From assembly GCA_902574355.1 (NCBI GenBank), contig CACGNN010000011.1, positions 1-43,018 of the forward strand: a stretch of DNA of 43,018 nt, written 5' to 3'. The notes beneath the pieces are model-generated. The model saw nothing but the letters and a program-made list of their open reading frames with translations, did no database searches and had not been told where the DNA came from. This document shows positions 25,239 to 32,882 of this stretch, piece after piece. The stretch is from an uncultured SAR86 cluster bacterium. GTDB taxonomy: Bacteria > Pseudomonadota > Gammaproteobacteria > Magnimaribacterales > Magnimaribacteraceae. Position 1 is the stretch's first letter. Each line of letters opens with the position of its first letter. The translations under genes and the position numbers were made by a program.

Positions 25239-26384
25239 ATGAGTGATAGAGAAGATTTACTTAATAACTTAAAGATTGACAGATCTGCTCCTCCTTCATC
25301 TGAAGGACTACAGTCTAATAAACTATATTTATTTGGCATATCTATTCTGATTGTAGGCTTTTTTTGGTGGTTATTTTTATCAGATGATGAACTAAAAGAA
25401 GTCACTACTTTCACAGTGAAATCTCTTGAAATGTCTGATGCTTCAGCTACCAGTATTCTTGATGCTTCTGGTTATGTAGTTGCGAGAAGAAGGGCAACAG
25501 TTTCCTCTAAAATGACCGGAAAGGTTTTGAAGGTATTCATTGAAGAAGGTATGTATGTTGAGGAAGGTCAAATATTAGCTCAACTTGATGATAGTACAAT
25601 GAAAGCTGATTTGAATTACTCACAGTCGCAACTCAATGAAGCTATACGAATATTTAATAGAACTAAGGAGTTAGCAAAAGATGAGCTAGCTAGCCAGGCT
25701 TCTTTAGATGCAGCTAGAGCTTCTGTAGAGGGTTTAGAGGCCCTAAATGCAGTAAGGAAGCAAGTCGTTCAAGATATGAAAATATTAGCTCCATTTAGTG
25801 GAGTGGTTGTATATAAAGCAGCTCAACCAGGCGAAATGATATCTCCAGTCTCAGCTGGAGGCGGATTTACTAATACCGGTATATGTACGATTGTTGACAT
25901 GGATTCTCTTGAAGTTGAGGTAGATGTAAATGAAGCCTTCATAAATCGAGTAAAACCGGGCCAACCTGTCATAACAAATTTAAATGCATATCCTAAATGG
26001 GATATTCCATCTGAAGTTATAGCAATTATCCCGACGGCTGACAGAAACAAAGCTACCGTAAAAGTCAGAATTGCTCTTCTTGAGAGGGATGAAAGGGTTC
26101 TCCCCGATATGGGCAGTAGAGTATCTTTCTTGAGGAAGGTGGAAAATAAAAGTCCTGAAATTGTTAAAGAGGGTGTAATGATACCTTTAGCAGCTGTGGC
26201 TATTAAAGATGATCAGTCAGTTGTTCAAGCACTCGACGGATCAAAAATTAGGTTCACAAAAGTAGAAGTTGTTGAAGAAACTGCCAATTATGCAAGAGTA
26301 ATAGATGGTCTGAAATCAGGAATGACTGTGGTAGCAATATTTGATGATGAATTAGAAGACAGTCAACAAGTAACAGTAAAATAA
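25239..26384 (+). CDS. Membrane fusion protein (HlyD/MacA-type periplasmic adaptor)
   Basis: The 381-residue protein has a short cytoplasmic N-terminus, one membrane helix (about 29-48), a lipoyl/barrel-sandwich half (ASGYVVARRRATVSSKMTGKVLKVFIEEGMYV), a short alpha-hairpin (about 120-170), the second lipoyl half (ILAPFSGVVVYKAAQPGEMI) and a beta-barrel plus membrane-proximal domain. It should link the inner-membrane ABC transporter to the periplasm or an outer-membrane channel. The hairpin is short compared with MacA, so docking to TolC is not assured, and no tolC-like gene is present in the window. It begins directly after the cytochrome stop and is 13 bases before the ATPase gene. Confidence 0.92.
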   Translation: MSDREDLLNNLKIDRSAPPSSEGLQSNKLYLFGISILIVGFFWWLFLSDDELKEVTTFTVKSLEMSDASATSILDASGYVVARRRATVSSKMTGKVLKVFIEEGMYVEEGQILAQLDDSTMKADLNYSQSQLNEAIRIFNRTKELAKDELASQASLDAARASVEGLEALNAVRKQVVQDMKILAPFSGVVVYKAAQPGEMISPVSAGGGFTNTGICTIVDMDSLEVEVDVNEAFINRVKPGQPVITNLNAYPKWDIPSEVIAIIPTADRNKATVKVRIALLERDERVLPDMGSRVSFLRKVENKSPEIVKEGVMIPLAAVAIKDDQSVVQALDGSKIRFTKVEVVEETANYARVIDGLKSGMTVVAIFDDELEDSQQVTVK

Positions 26385-26397
26385 AAAAGAGGTAACT

Positions 26398-27072
26398 ATG
26401 TCTAACTTAATTGAAGTTCAGTCCGTAAATAAAACATACGAAAGAGGAAGAGAAACGCTCATTGTGTTAGATGACCTTAGCTTAGAAGTACCCAAGGGAG
26501 ATTTTCTTGCTCTGATGGGACCTTCTGGTTCTGGAAAATCAACTCTTTTAAACCTTATTGGTGGACTTGATTCACCCACTTCTGGACAGATTGTCGTTAA
26601 TGGAGAGCACCTAGAAGAAATGGGGCCATCTGGCTTAAGTGACTGGAGAGCAACTAATATAGGTTTTATTTTTCAATTCTATAATCTTCTTCCAGTTTTA
26701 ACTGCTAATAAGAATGTAGAAATACCTCTTCTCTTAACCAATCTTTCTAGCTCTCAAAGAAAAGAACATGTGACTACAGCTCTTAATGTCGTCGGCCTTT
26801 CTGATAGAGGAGGACATAAGCCTAATGAGCTTTCTGGCGGGCAACAACAAAGAGTTGCAATTGCAAGAGCGCTTGTTTCAGATCCAGGCATATTGGTTTG
26901 TGACGAGCCAACAGGTGACCTGGACAGAGATACTGCAACTGAGATATTGGAACTCTTGCAGATATTGAACCGCGACCATGGTAAAACCATTTTAATGGTG
27001 ACTCATGATCCAGTAGCTGCTGAGTCCGCCAAGAGGACTTTACATTTAGATAAGGGAAAACTCACAACTTAA
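26398..27072 (+). CDS. ABC transporter ATP-binding protein (MacB/LolD type)
   Basis: The 224-residue ATPase contains Walker A GPSGSGKST (41-49), Q-loop Q93 in GFIFQFYNLLP, signature LSGGQQQR (145-152), Walker B ILVCDE (165-170), D-loop GDLD and switch H203 in MVTHD. The sequence pattern (FQFYNLLPVLTANKNVEIPLLL) is that of the MacB/LolD/FtsE group, which drive mechanotransmission with FtsX-type permeases rather than classical transport. AGAGGT precedes the ATG. The stop overlaps the first permease start (TAATG). It probably serves all three permeases encoded downstream. Confidence 0.95.
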   Translation: MSNLIEVQSVNKTYERGRETLIVLDDLSLEVPKGDFLALMGPSGSGKSTLLNLIGGLDSPTSGQIVVNGEHLEEMGPSGLSDWRATNIGFIFQFYNLLPVLTANKNVEIPLLLTNLSSSQRKEHVTTALNVVGLSDRGGHKPNELSGGQQQRVAIARALVSDPGILVCDEPTGDLDRDTATEILELLQILNRDHGKTILMVTHDPVAAESAKRTLHLDKGKLTT

Positions 27073-28223
27073 TGTACTGGACCTTAGTTAAGATAGGATT
27101 AATTAGAAAAAGACTACGAACTTTTTTGACAATAATGTCTATGTTTGTTGCATTCGTATTGTATGGATCTTTAAATACCCTTTCAGGCCTTTTTACAGGT
27201 TCTATAGAGGGCCTTTCTGCAGATAATATAATAGTTATGCCTAGATATAATATGCTGGGAAAACTGCCTTATTCTCACGTAAATTATATAGAAACACTAG
27301 AAGGCGTTGAGGAAGTGATGTACATGGATTTTCTTATATCCGATAGTATCGAAAGTATGATGGAAGGAGTCGCTTATGCTGTTAGCCCAAATTTTTTCGA
27401 TGTATATGAAAGATTTGAAGCGACGGAACAAGCCATACTTGCTTTAAAAAGTAATCCAAATGCCACAATAGTTGGTCAGCTGATGGCAGACCAAAAAGGT
27501 CTAAGAATAGGAGATAGATTAAACACAGAATCATCATCGCTAAATATAGATGGAACCAACAATTGGTCCTTTGAGGTTGTGGGATTTTACACAGCAAAAC
27601 AAATTAAAGGAGATGAGTTAGGAGCGATAATTAATTGGCCTGCTTTTGATGAAGCTAGAATGAGTGAAAAGGGAACTTTAGGTACGATTATGGTCAAAGC
27701 TACTTCTCCTGAATTGGGTGAAAAAATTTCCAAACAAATTGATGAACAGTTCATGAATTCTTCTTATGCAACCAGATCAGGTCCTGAATCAATGGTTGCA
27801 GTAGAAATGGCTGGAGAAATTGCAGATGTTGAATTAATTGTGAATTCAATACTGTTATCTGTATTTTTTACCATATTGTTGGTTTCCTCAAATACGCTTG
27901 CTCAATCTATAAGAGAAAGAACAAGCGATATAGGAGTGCTTAAGTGTCTAGGTTATAAAGACAATATTATTTTCATTTCTGTCATTTTAGAAGCTATTAC
28001 AATTTGTTTCTCTGCTGTGCTTATGGGTTTACTAGTTACAGCTCTAATCATTCCGGCCATAGAAATAATGTCGGGAGGTATACTGGAAGATACAGTATCT
28101 TTATCGCTAGAAATAGTTCTAGGTGGTTTCCTGATAGGATTATTAATTGCTCTCATGTCTGCCGCAGTTCCCGCTTATCAAGCCTTGCGCTTAAAAGTTG
28201 TAGATGCCCTTAGGGAGGGATAA
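27072..28223 (+). CDS. FtsX/MacB-type ABC permease, copy 1
   Basis: The 383-residue permease has the FtsX-like plan: a first membrane helix near residues 15-38 preceded by the basic IRKRLRTFLTI, a large periplasmic domain (about 45-255), then three helices (about 257-280, 300-330, 345-372) and the conserved C-terminal AVPAYQALRLKVVDALREG. It starts inside the ATPase stop codon (TAATG) and ends in the same way on the next permease. Its N- and C-terminal blocks closely resemble those of copy 2, suggesting tandem duplication. The transported substrate is unknown; homologues act on lipoproteins, peptides and macrolides. Confidence 0.92.
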   Translation: MYWTLVKIGLIRKRLRTFLTIMSMFVAFVLYGSLNTLSGLFTGSIEGLSADNIIVMPRYNMLGKLPYSHVNYIETLEGVEEVMYMDFLISDSIESMMEGVAYAVSPNFFDVYERFEATEQAILALKSNPNATIVGQLMADQKGLRIGDRLNTESSSLNIDGTNNWSFEVVGFYTAKQIKGDELGAIINWPAFDEARMSEKGTLGTIMVKATSPELGEKISKQIDEQFMNSSYATRSGPESMVAVEMAGEIADVELIVNSILLSVFFTILLVSSNTLAQSIRERTSDIGVLKCLGYKDNIIFISVILEAITICFSAVLMGLLVTALIIPAIEIMSGGILEDTVSLSLEIVLGGFLIGLLIALMSAAVPAYQALRLKVVDALREG

Positions 28224-29371
28224 TGAAATATTGGATGATCGTTAAATCAGGCATAAATCGTAAAAAGATTAGAACTTTCATGACCATCTTTTCAATCGCT
28301 ACTGCTTTCTTGTTGTTTTCTTTGGGAAGATCAGTTGCAGTAGCTTTTAATAGTGAAGTAGATTTTGCCGGTAAAGATAGACTCATAGTTGTGTCTCGTC
28401 TCGCTTTTACTGAATCTCTTCCCATGGCTCATAAAAATAGAATAGAAATGGTAGAAGGTGTAGATACTGTTGTGTGGCGTCAATGGTTCGGAGGCACTTA
28501 TAAAGAACGACAAAACTTTTTTCCAAAATGGCCTGTTCCAGACAATTACTTTGATGTCTATCCTGAATGGGAATTGAGTGAAGGAGCACAAGAGGCCTTT
28601 TCAAGAAATATAACAGGGATGATTGTCGGGAAAGATTTGGCTGATCAGTTTGGATGGAAAATAGGAGATAGGATTCCTATTATTGCTGACATATGGCCTA
28701 AAAAGGGTGGAGGTGTTTGGGAGTTTGACCTGGTAGGCACATACACAAATAAGACTAGTGACGAGCAAGATGAAGCTTTTATAAATTGGAAATACTTTGA
28801 TGAGGCTAGGCTTTACGAAACCGGTAGACCTGGTAACTATATAGTGAAAATAAAAAACCCAGAGCAGGCTGAATCTATTGCAAAGGAGATAGATGAGCTA
28901 TTTAAGAACTCTTTAGACGAAACAAAGACTTCAACAGAGGAAGCTTTCAGTAGGATGTTTGCTGAACAAATTGGAAATATAGGTTTAATTATTAATTCAG
29001 TTTTGGCTGCTTCCTTTTTCACAATTCTTTTATTAACAGGGAATACTATGAGCCAAGCAGTTAGAGAGAGAACTCCCGAACTAGGTGCTTTGAAGGCAGT
29101 CGGTTTTCCTGATCGACTAATAATGCTCTTTGTTCTAGCAGAGTCTTTCTTGTTGTGTGTGGCTGGAGCATTAATAGGAGTTTTGATAGCTTATCTTTTG
29201 TTTCCAATGTTTTCCGGAGTGGCTATAGGTTTTTCAGGAGAGATAGAATTTTCTATATCTATTGTTATAAGTGCAATCTTAGTTGCTTTTATTACTGCTT
29301 TAATATCAGGAGTTTTACCGGCCCTTTCGGCTATGAGATTAAACGTAGTTGATGCTTTGAGGAAAAATTAA
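28223..29371 (+). CDS. FtsX/MacB-type ABC permease, copy 2
   Basis: The 382-residue permease is built like copy 1: basic IRK-type leader (INRKKIRTFMTIFS), first helix near 17-37, periplasmic domain, helices near 252-275, 295-325 and 340-370, and terminal VLPALSAMRLNVVDALRKN. The extracytoplasmic domain differs from copy 1 (for example WRQWFGGTYKERQNFFPKWPVPDNYFDVYPEWELSEG, given here only as residues about 77-115 with many aromatics), so the two copies may bind different partners. It overlaps copy 1 by one base and lies one base before copy 3. Confidence 0.92.
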   Translation: MKYWMIVKSGINRKKIRTFMTIFSIATAFLLFSLGRSVAVAFNSEVDFAGKDRLIVVSRLAFTESLPMAHKNRIEMVEGVDTVVWRQWFGGTYKERQNFFPKWPVPDNYFDVYPEWELSEGAQEAFSRNITGMIVGKDLADQFGWKIGDRIPIIADIWPKKGGGVWEFDLVGTYTNKTSDEQDEAFINWKYFDEARLYETGRPGNYIVKIKNPEQAESIAKEIDELFKNSLDETKTSTEEAFSRMFAEQIGNIGLIINSVLAASFFTILLLTGNTMSQAVRERTPELGALKAVGFPDRLIMLFVLAESFLLCVAGALIGVLIAYLLFPMFSGVAIGFSGEIEFSISIVISAILVAFITALISGVLPALSAMRLNVVDALRKN

Positions 29372-29372
29372 T

Positions 29373-30557
29373 ATGAGTTTTATTAGGCAAGTCTTATTGG
29401 TTACGAATATGAATTTACGCTCTATTCTTGAGAGATCAGGTTCTTCGCTAGTGATTATTGTAGGGATAGCTGGGTCGGTAGCTGTGATGGTTTCCTTGCT
29501 AGCTATGGCTGAAGGCCTAAGTTCAACAATTTCAAGTACTGGAGAGGAGGATAGAGTAATTATTTTAAGAGATGGATCGAGTTCAGAGTTGAGCAGTGGA
29601 GTTGCCATGACTGAGCTTGATACTGTTTCTAGTTCTCCCGGTATTAAATCTATAGATGGTGAGCCAATGATTGCGGGTGAGTTATTTGCAATTATAGATT
29701 TAAAAAAGAAAGGTGCGGAATCAACCTCTAATTTACCAATCAGAGGCGTTCAACCTACGAGTTTTAAAATCCGCCCTGAAGTAGAAATCGTAGAAGGCAG
29801 AAATTTTACTACCGGAACAGCAGAGATAATAGTTGGAAAAGGAGCTAATAATCAATATGAAGGACTCGAAATCGGAGATCAGATTAAGGTACGAGACAGT
29901 TTTGCTACAGTAGTAGGAATTTTTTCAAGTAATGGTAATGTTCATGAGTCTGAAATTTGGGCTGACCTAGCAGCTGCACAAGGCCTTTTTAGAAGAGGAG
30001 CCTCTGCATCAAGCATGATACTAAAATTAAATTCTCCAGATTCATTTGATGAAGTTGGATTGTTTGTAGAAAGTTATCCAAATTTAGAGCTCAAAGTTCA
30101 GTCTGAAAGTGACTTTTATGAAAATCAGTCTTCTGGAGCAGATTTGATAAAGGTATTTGGACAAGTGGTTGGGTACATAATGGCAATAGGCGCAGTTTTT
30201 GCAGCTCTAAATACCATGTATAGTGCTGTCTCCACGAGATTGGTAGAGATAGGAACACTTCGAGCTTTAGGATTTAAGGGTACTACTGTTCTTCTTGCGC
30301 TTTTGATAGAAGCTTTATTGCTAGCTACGATAGGTGGTTTATTAGGAGGTGCTATAGCCTATCTACTATTCAATGGATATACAGTTTCTACGCTAGCAGG
30401 CGCTTCTTTTTCCCAGACGGCATTTGCCTTTGCAGTTACGGGAGAGATCATTCAACAAGGACTCACCTTGGCTTTATTCGTAGGTTTTATAGGTGGAGTA
30501 TTCCCTGCATGGAATGCCGCCAGGAGAGATATTACTGAAGCGCTAAGATCAATCTAA
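29373..30557 (+). CDS. FtsX/MacB-type ABC permease, copy 3 (divergent)
   Basis: The 394-residue permease has the same four-helix plan but a different N-terminus (NLRSILERSGSSLVIIVGIAG) lacking the RKxxRTFxTI leader of copies 1 and 2. The second-helix region reads KVFGQVVGYIMAIGAVFAALNTMYSAVSTR and the C-terminus VFPAWNAARRDITEALRSI. It is closer to the general MacB permease pattern (GIAGSVAVMVSLLAMAEGL) than to its neighbours. It ends the operon and overlaps the convergent rraA-like gene by four bases (CTAA), with no terminator visible. Three permeases for one ATPase is unusual, since two permease subunits form a complete transporter. Confidence 0.92.
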   Translation: MSFIRQVLLVTNMNLRSILERSGSSLVIIVGIAGSVAVMVSLLAMAEGLSSTISSTGEEDRVIILRDGSSSELSSGVAMTELDTVSSSPGIKSIDGEPMIAGELFAIIDLKKKGAESTSNLPIRGVQPTSFKIRPEVEIVEGRNFTTGTAEIIVGKGANNQYEGLEIGDQIKVRDSFATVVGIFSSNGNVHESEIWADLAAAQGLFRRGASASSMILKLNSPDSFDEVGLFVESYPNLELKVQSESDFYENQSSGADLIKVFGQVVGYIMAIGAVFAALNTMYSAVSTRLVEIGTLRALGFKGTTVLLALLIEALLLATIGGLLGGAIAYLLFNGYTVSTLAGASFSQTAFAFAVTGEIIQQGLTLALFVGFIGGVFPAWNAARRDITEALRSI

Positions 30558-31036
30558 GAAAGATTTAACTCTTTTTTACTCAGCAAAAGTCCATTATTGT
30601 CTGCATAGACATAATCACCACTTGAAAAAGTTAACCCGCCAAAGGAAATATCCACTCCTATTCGTCCTTGGTTCTTCTTTTCACTTCTTATTGGCATTGT
30701 TCCTAAGGCTTGAACGCCAATATCAAGTGTACTGAGTATATCTATATCTCGGACATAACCATTTATAACTACTCCACTCCAATTATTTTTTACACCTGCT
30801 TCTGCAATCATGTCTCCAAGCAATGCAACGGTCGATATACCATTCGCATCAACCACCAGAACTTTTCCATTGCCCTCGCTATTCATAAGTTCTTTCACAA
30901 AAGAATTATCATCAGGACATTGAAGCGTTTCAATTTTTCCCCAGAAGATTTTCTTACCTCCTAAGTTTTTAAGAATAGGGGAAAGAGCCTGAGCCTCTGG
31001 ATTTGCATCAGACAAGTCTGGGGTACTAAATGACAT
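30554..31036 (-). CDS. RraA-family protein (RNase E inhibitor or HMG/oxaloacetate aldolase type)
   Basis: The 160-residue product aligns from end to end with remembered E. coli RraA: TPDLSDANPEA, LVVDANG, LLGDMIAEAGVKNNWSGVVINGYVRDI, LDIGVQALGTMPIRS, VSFGG-like DISFGGLTFSSGDYVYADNNGLLLS. Unlike E. coli RraA, which reads AVRQVDD, this protein retains R96-D97 and the GD at 74-75, the residues used by class II 4-hydroxy-4-methyl-2-oxoglutarate/oxaloacetate aldolases. So it could be an aldolase rather than an RNase E regulator. The start is 12 bases after the stop of the amidohydrolase gene, which is transcribed first in the same operon. Confidence 0.88.
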   Translation of the reverse strand: MSFSTPDLSDANPEAQALSPILKNLGGKKIFWGKIETLQCPDDNSFVKELMNSEGNGKVLVVDANGISTVALLGDMIAEAGVKNNWSGVVINGYVRDIDILSTLDIGVQALGTMPIRSEKKNQGRIGVDISFGGLTFSSGDYVYADNNGLLLSKKELNLS

Positions 31037-31048
31037 ACAAAGTCAGTT

Positions 31049-32764
31049 TTATGCGCTTATTGCTTCAGCAGTTCTTTCGCCTCTTAAAACGGTACCAGGA
31101 AGCTCGCCAGTAGCTTGATCATTCTTAAAAGTTACAACTCCACTTTTGATGGTTGCAATGTATCCTCCAGCCTTTTGAATAATTCTTCTACTGCCGGTAG
31201 GTAAGTCATGAACCATCTCAGGTTTGTATACACATAAATTTTCATGATCGATGATGTTAATGTCAGCTAGATAACCTTCTTTGATTTGACCTCTATCCAT
31301 TAAACCAAAGGTCTCTGCTGTTTCTTTAGTTTGTTTCCTTATGAGAAATTCTAAAGGTATTTTTTCTCCTTTTACCCTATCTCTTGTGTAGTGAGCTATA
31401 TTCCATGTTGGCATACTTGCATCACATATAAGGCCACAGTGAGCTCCTCCGTCACTAAGACCCGCAACAGAACTTTCAAATTCCATCATCATTTTATATG
31501 TGTCGAGGTTATGGTCAGGATAAGGAGAAAATGGTGCCCAAACAAAAGTCTTACCTTCATTTTTGAGCATCTCATCGTACATCACTTCCATTACTGATTT
31601 ACCTGAGCTTTCCGCTATGCCGGCAATACTTTCTTCATATGAAGGTTCATAATCTGGTATCTCATTCATAGGAAATTGTTTATCAAATGACATCATCAGA
31701 GTGTAGATCATATGATTTTTGTCAACTGCGGGTTCTTCAGAAAGAATCTTTTGTTTGAAGGATTCGTCTTTCATAGTAGCAACTTTTTCCTCTAAAGATT
31801 TGTCTGCAATCTCAGCATAGCTAGGATGAGCAATAAAAGGATGAACGGTAGACTCTAGACTAAAGAGCATACCAGTAGGTCTACCTGGAAATTGAGGTCT
31901 TATTTTTACACCCTTAGAAAAATTTTCTTCGCAATACTTCCATGTTTCTACTGGATTACCACCTGTCTGGGCATAAGTAAGTGTCCTATCAGACTTTTCA
32001 ACAAATTCTTTAACCCAGTCTAATTCAATATCTTGATCCATCCAGTCAGATACTATTTCTAAGGTACCTTGGCCAAGATCAGCTATAGTATTGGCAATCT
32101 TCCTCATTTCTTTGGCAGTAGCCTCTGTTCCAGGAACATACTCCCCAAATTTATCTCTATGAAGATATGTTCTAGAAGTACTGAATCCAAGGGCTCCAGC
32201 TTCAATTGCTTCTTTTGTGATCTTTGCCATTTCGTTTATTTCTTCATCAGATGCTTCCTCTTTACCTTGGCATCTGTCCATCCCCATAACATATGACCTA
32301 ATAGGTCCATGTCCAATCATCGCCCCAATATCCATTGCATAGTTCTTTTTACCGATGGAATCAAGATATTCAGGAAAGCTTTCCCAATCCCAGCTGACTC
32401 CCTCATTCAATGCAACTCCTGGAATATCTTCTACACCTTCCATGAGTTGAACTAGAAATTCTTCTGTACCAGGTTTAACAGGAGCAAATCCTACACCACA
32501 ATTTCCCATGACCACAGTAGTGACCCCATGCCAGCAAGAGGGTGTTAAATATTCGTCCCAGCAAACTTGCCCGTCATAATGTGTATGTATGTCAACCCAA
32601 CCAGGGGTCACAAGATTGCCCTCGGCATCTATTTCTTTATTTCCTTTATCTTCAATGAGACCAATCTTTACTATGCGATCTCCATTAATGGCAATGTCGC
32701 CCATAAAAGAAGCTTCCCCGCTTCCATCTACAATTTTTCCATTTCTAATAACTAAATCGTACAT
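31049..32764 (-). CDS. Amidohydrolase of the N-acyl-D-amino-acid deacylase (COG3653) family
   Basis: The 571-residue metal-dependent hydrolase has an N-terminal beta-sandwich piece, the metal motif H60-TH62 in DIHTHYDG, C89 in MGNCGVGFAP, D438 and H442 in LSDGGAHCG, and a C-terminal KEGYLADINIIDHENL sandwich half. This is the D-aminoacylase-like pattern. The two central histidine motifs of characterised D-aminoacylases (SHMR and the following SHLK) are not visible; the corresponding strands read LEIVSDW and LTYAQTGG, so substrate and mechanism may differ. It is the first gene of a two-gene minus operon with the RraA-like gene and diverges from a serine hydrolase gene 118 bases away. Confidence 0.88.
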   Translation of the reverse strand: MYDLVIRNGKIVDGSGEASFMGDIAINGDRIVKIGLIEDKGNKEIDAEGNLVTPGWVDIHTHYDGQVCWDEYLTPSCWHGVTTVVMGNCGVGFAPVKPGTEEFLVQLMEGVEDIPGVALNEGVSWDWESFPEYLDSIGKKNYAMDIGAMIGHGPIRSYVMGMDRCQGKEEASDEEINEMAKITKEAIEAGALGFSTSRTYLHRDKFGEYVPGTEATAKEMRKIANTIADLGQGTLEIVSDWMDQDIELDWVKEFVEKSDRTLTYAQTGGNPVETWKYCEENFSKGVKIRPQFPGRPTGMLFSLESTVHPFIAHPSYAEIADKSLEEKVATMKDESFKQKILSEEPAVDKNHMIYTLMMSFDKQFPMNEIPDYEPSYEESIAGIAESSGKSVMEVMYDEMLKNEGKTFVWAPFSPYPDHNLDTYKMMMEFESSVAGLSDGGAHCGLICDASMPTWNIAHYTRDRVKGEKIPLEFLIRKQTKETAETFGLMDRGQIKEGYLADINIIDHENLCVYKPEMVHDLPTGSRRIIQKAGGYIATIKSGVVTFKNDQATGELPGTVLRGERTAEAISA

Positions 32765-32829
32765 AAATATTATTCCCCAATAAATTTATTAATCATATTA
32801 ATATTTTTTTTGTACACTTCAAATTAAAT

Positions 32830-32856
32830 AGTGAATATTAATTTAACTGATTCACT
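32830..32856. repeat. Inverted repeat upstream of the serine hydrolase gene
   Basis: AGTGAAT (32830-32836) and ATTCACT (32850-32856) form perfect 7-base arms with a 13-base spacer, 26 bases before the ATG at 32883, in the divergent promoter region. This could be a dimeric regulator site, but in AT-rich sequence a 7-base pair can occur by chance. Confidence 0.3.
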
Positions 32857-32882
32857 CAAAACCTAATCAACTTGGAGGATTT

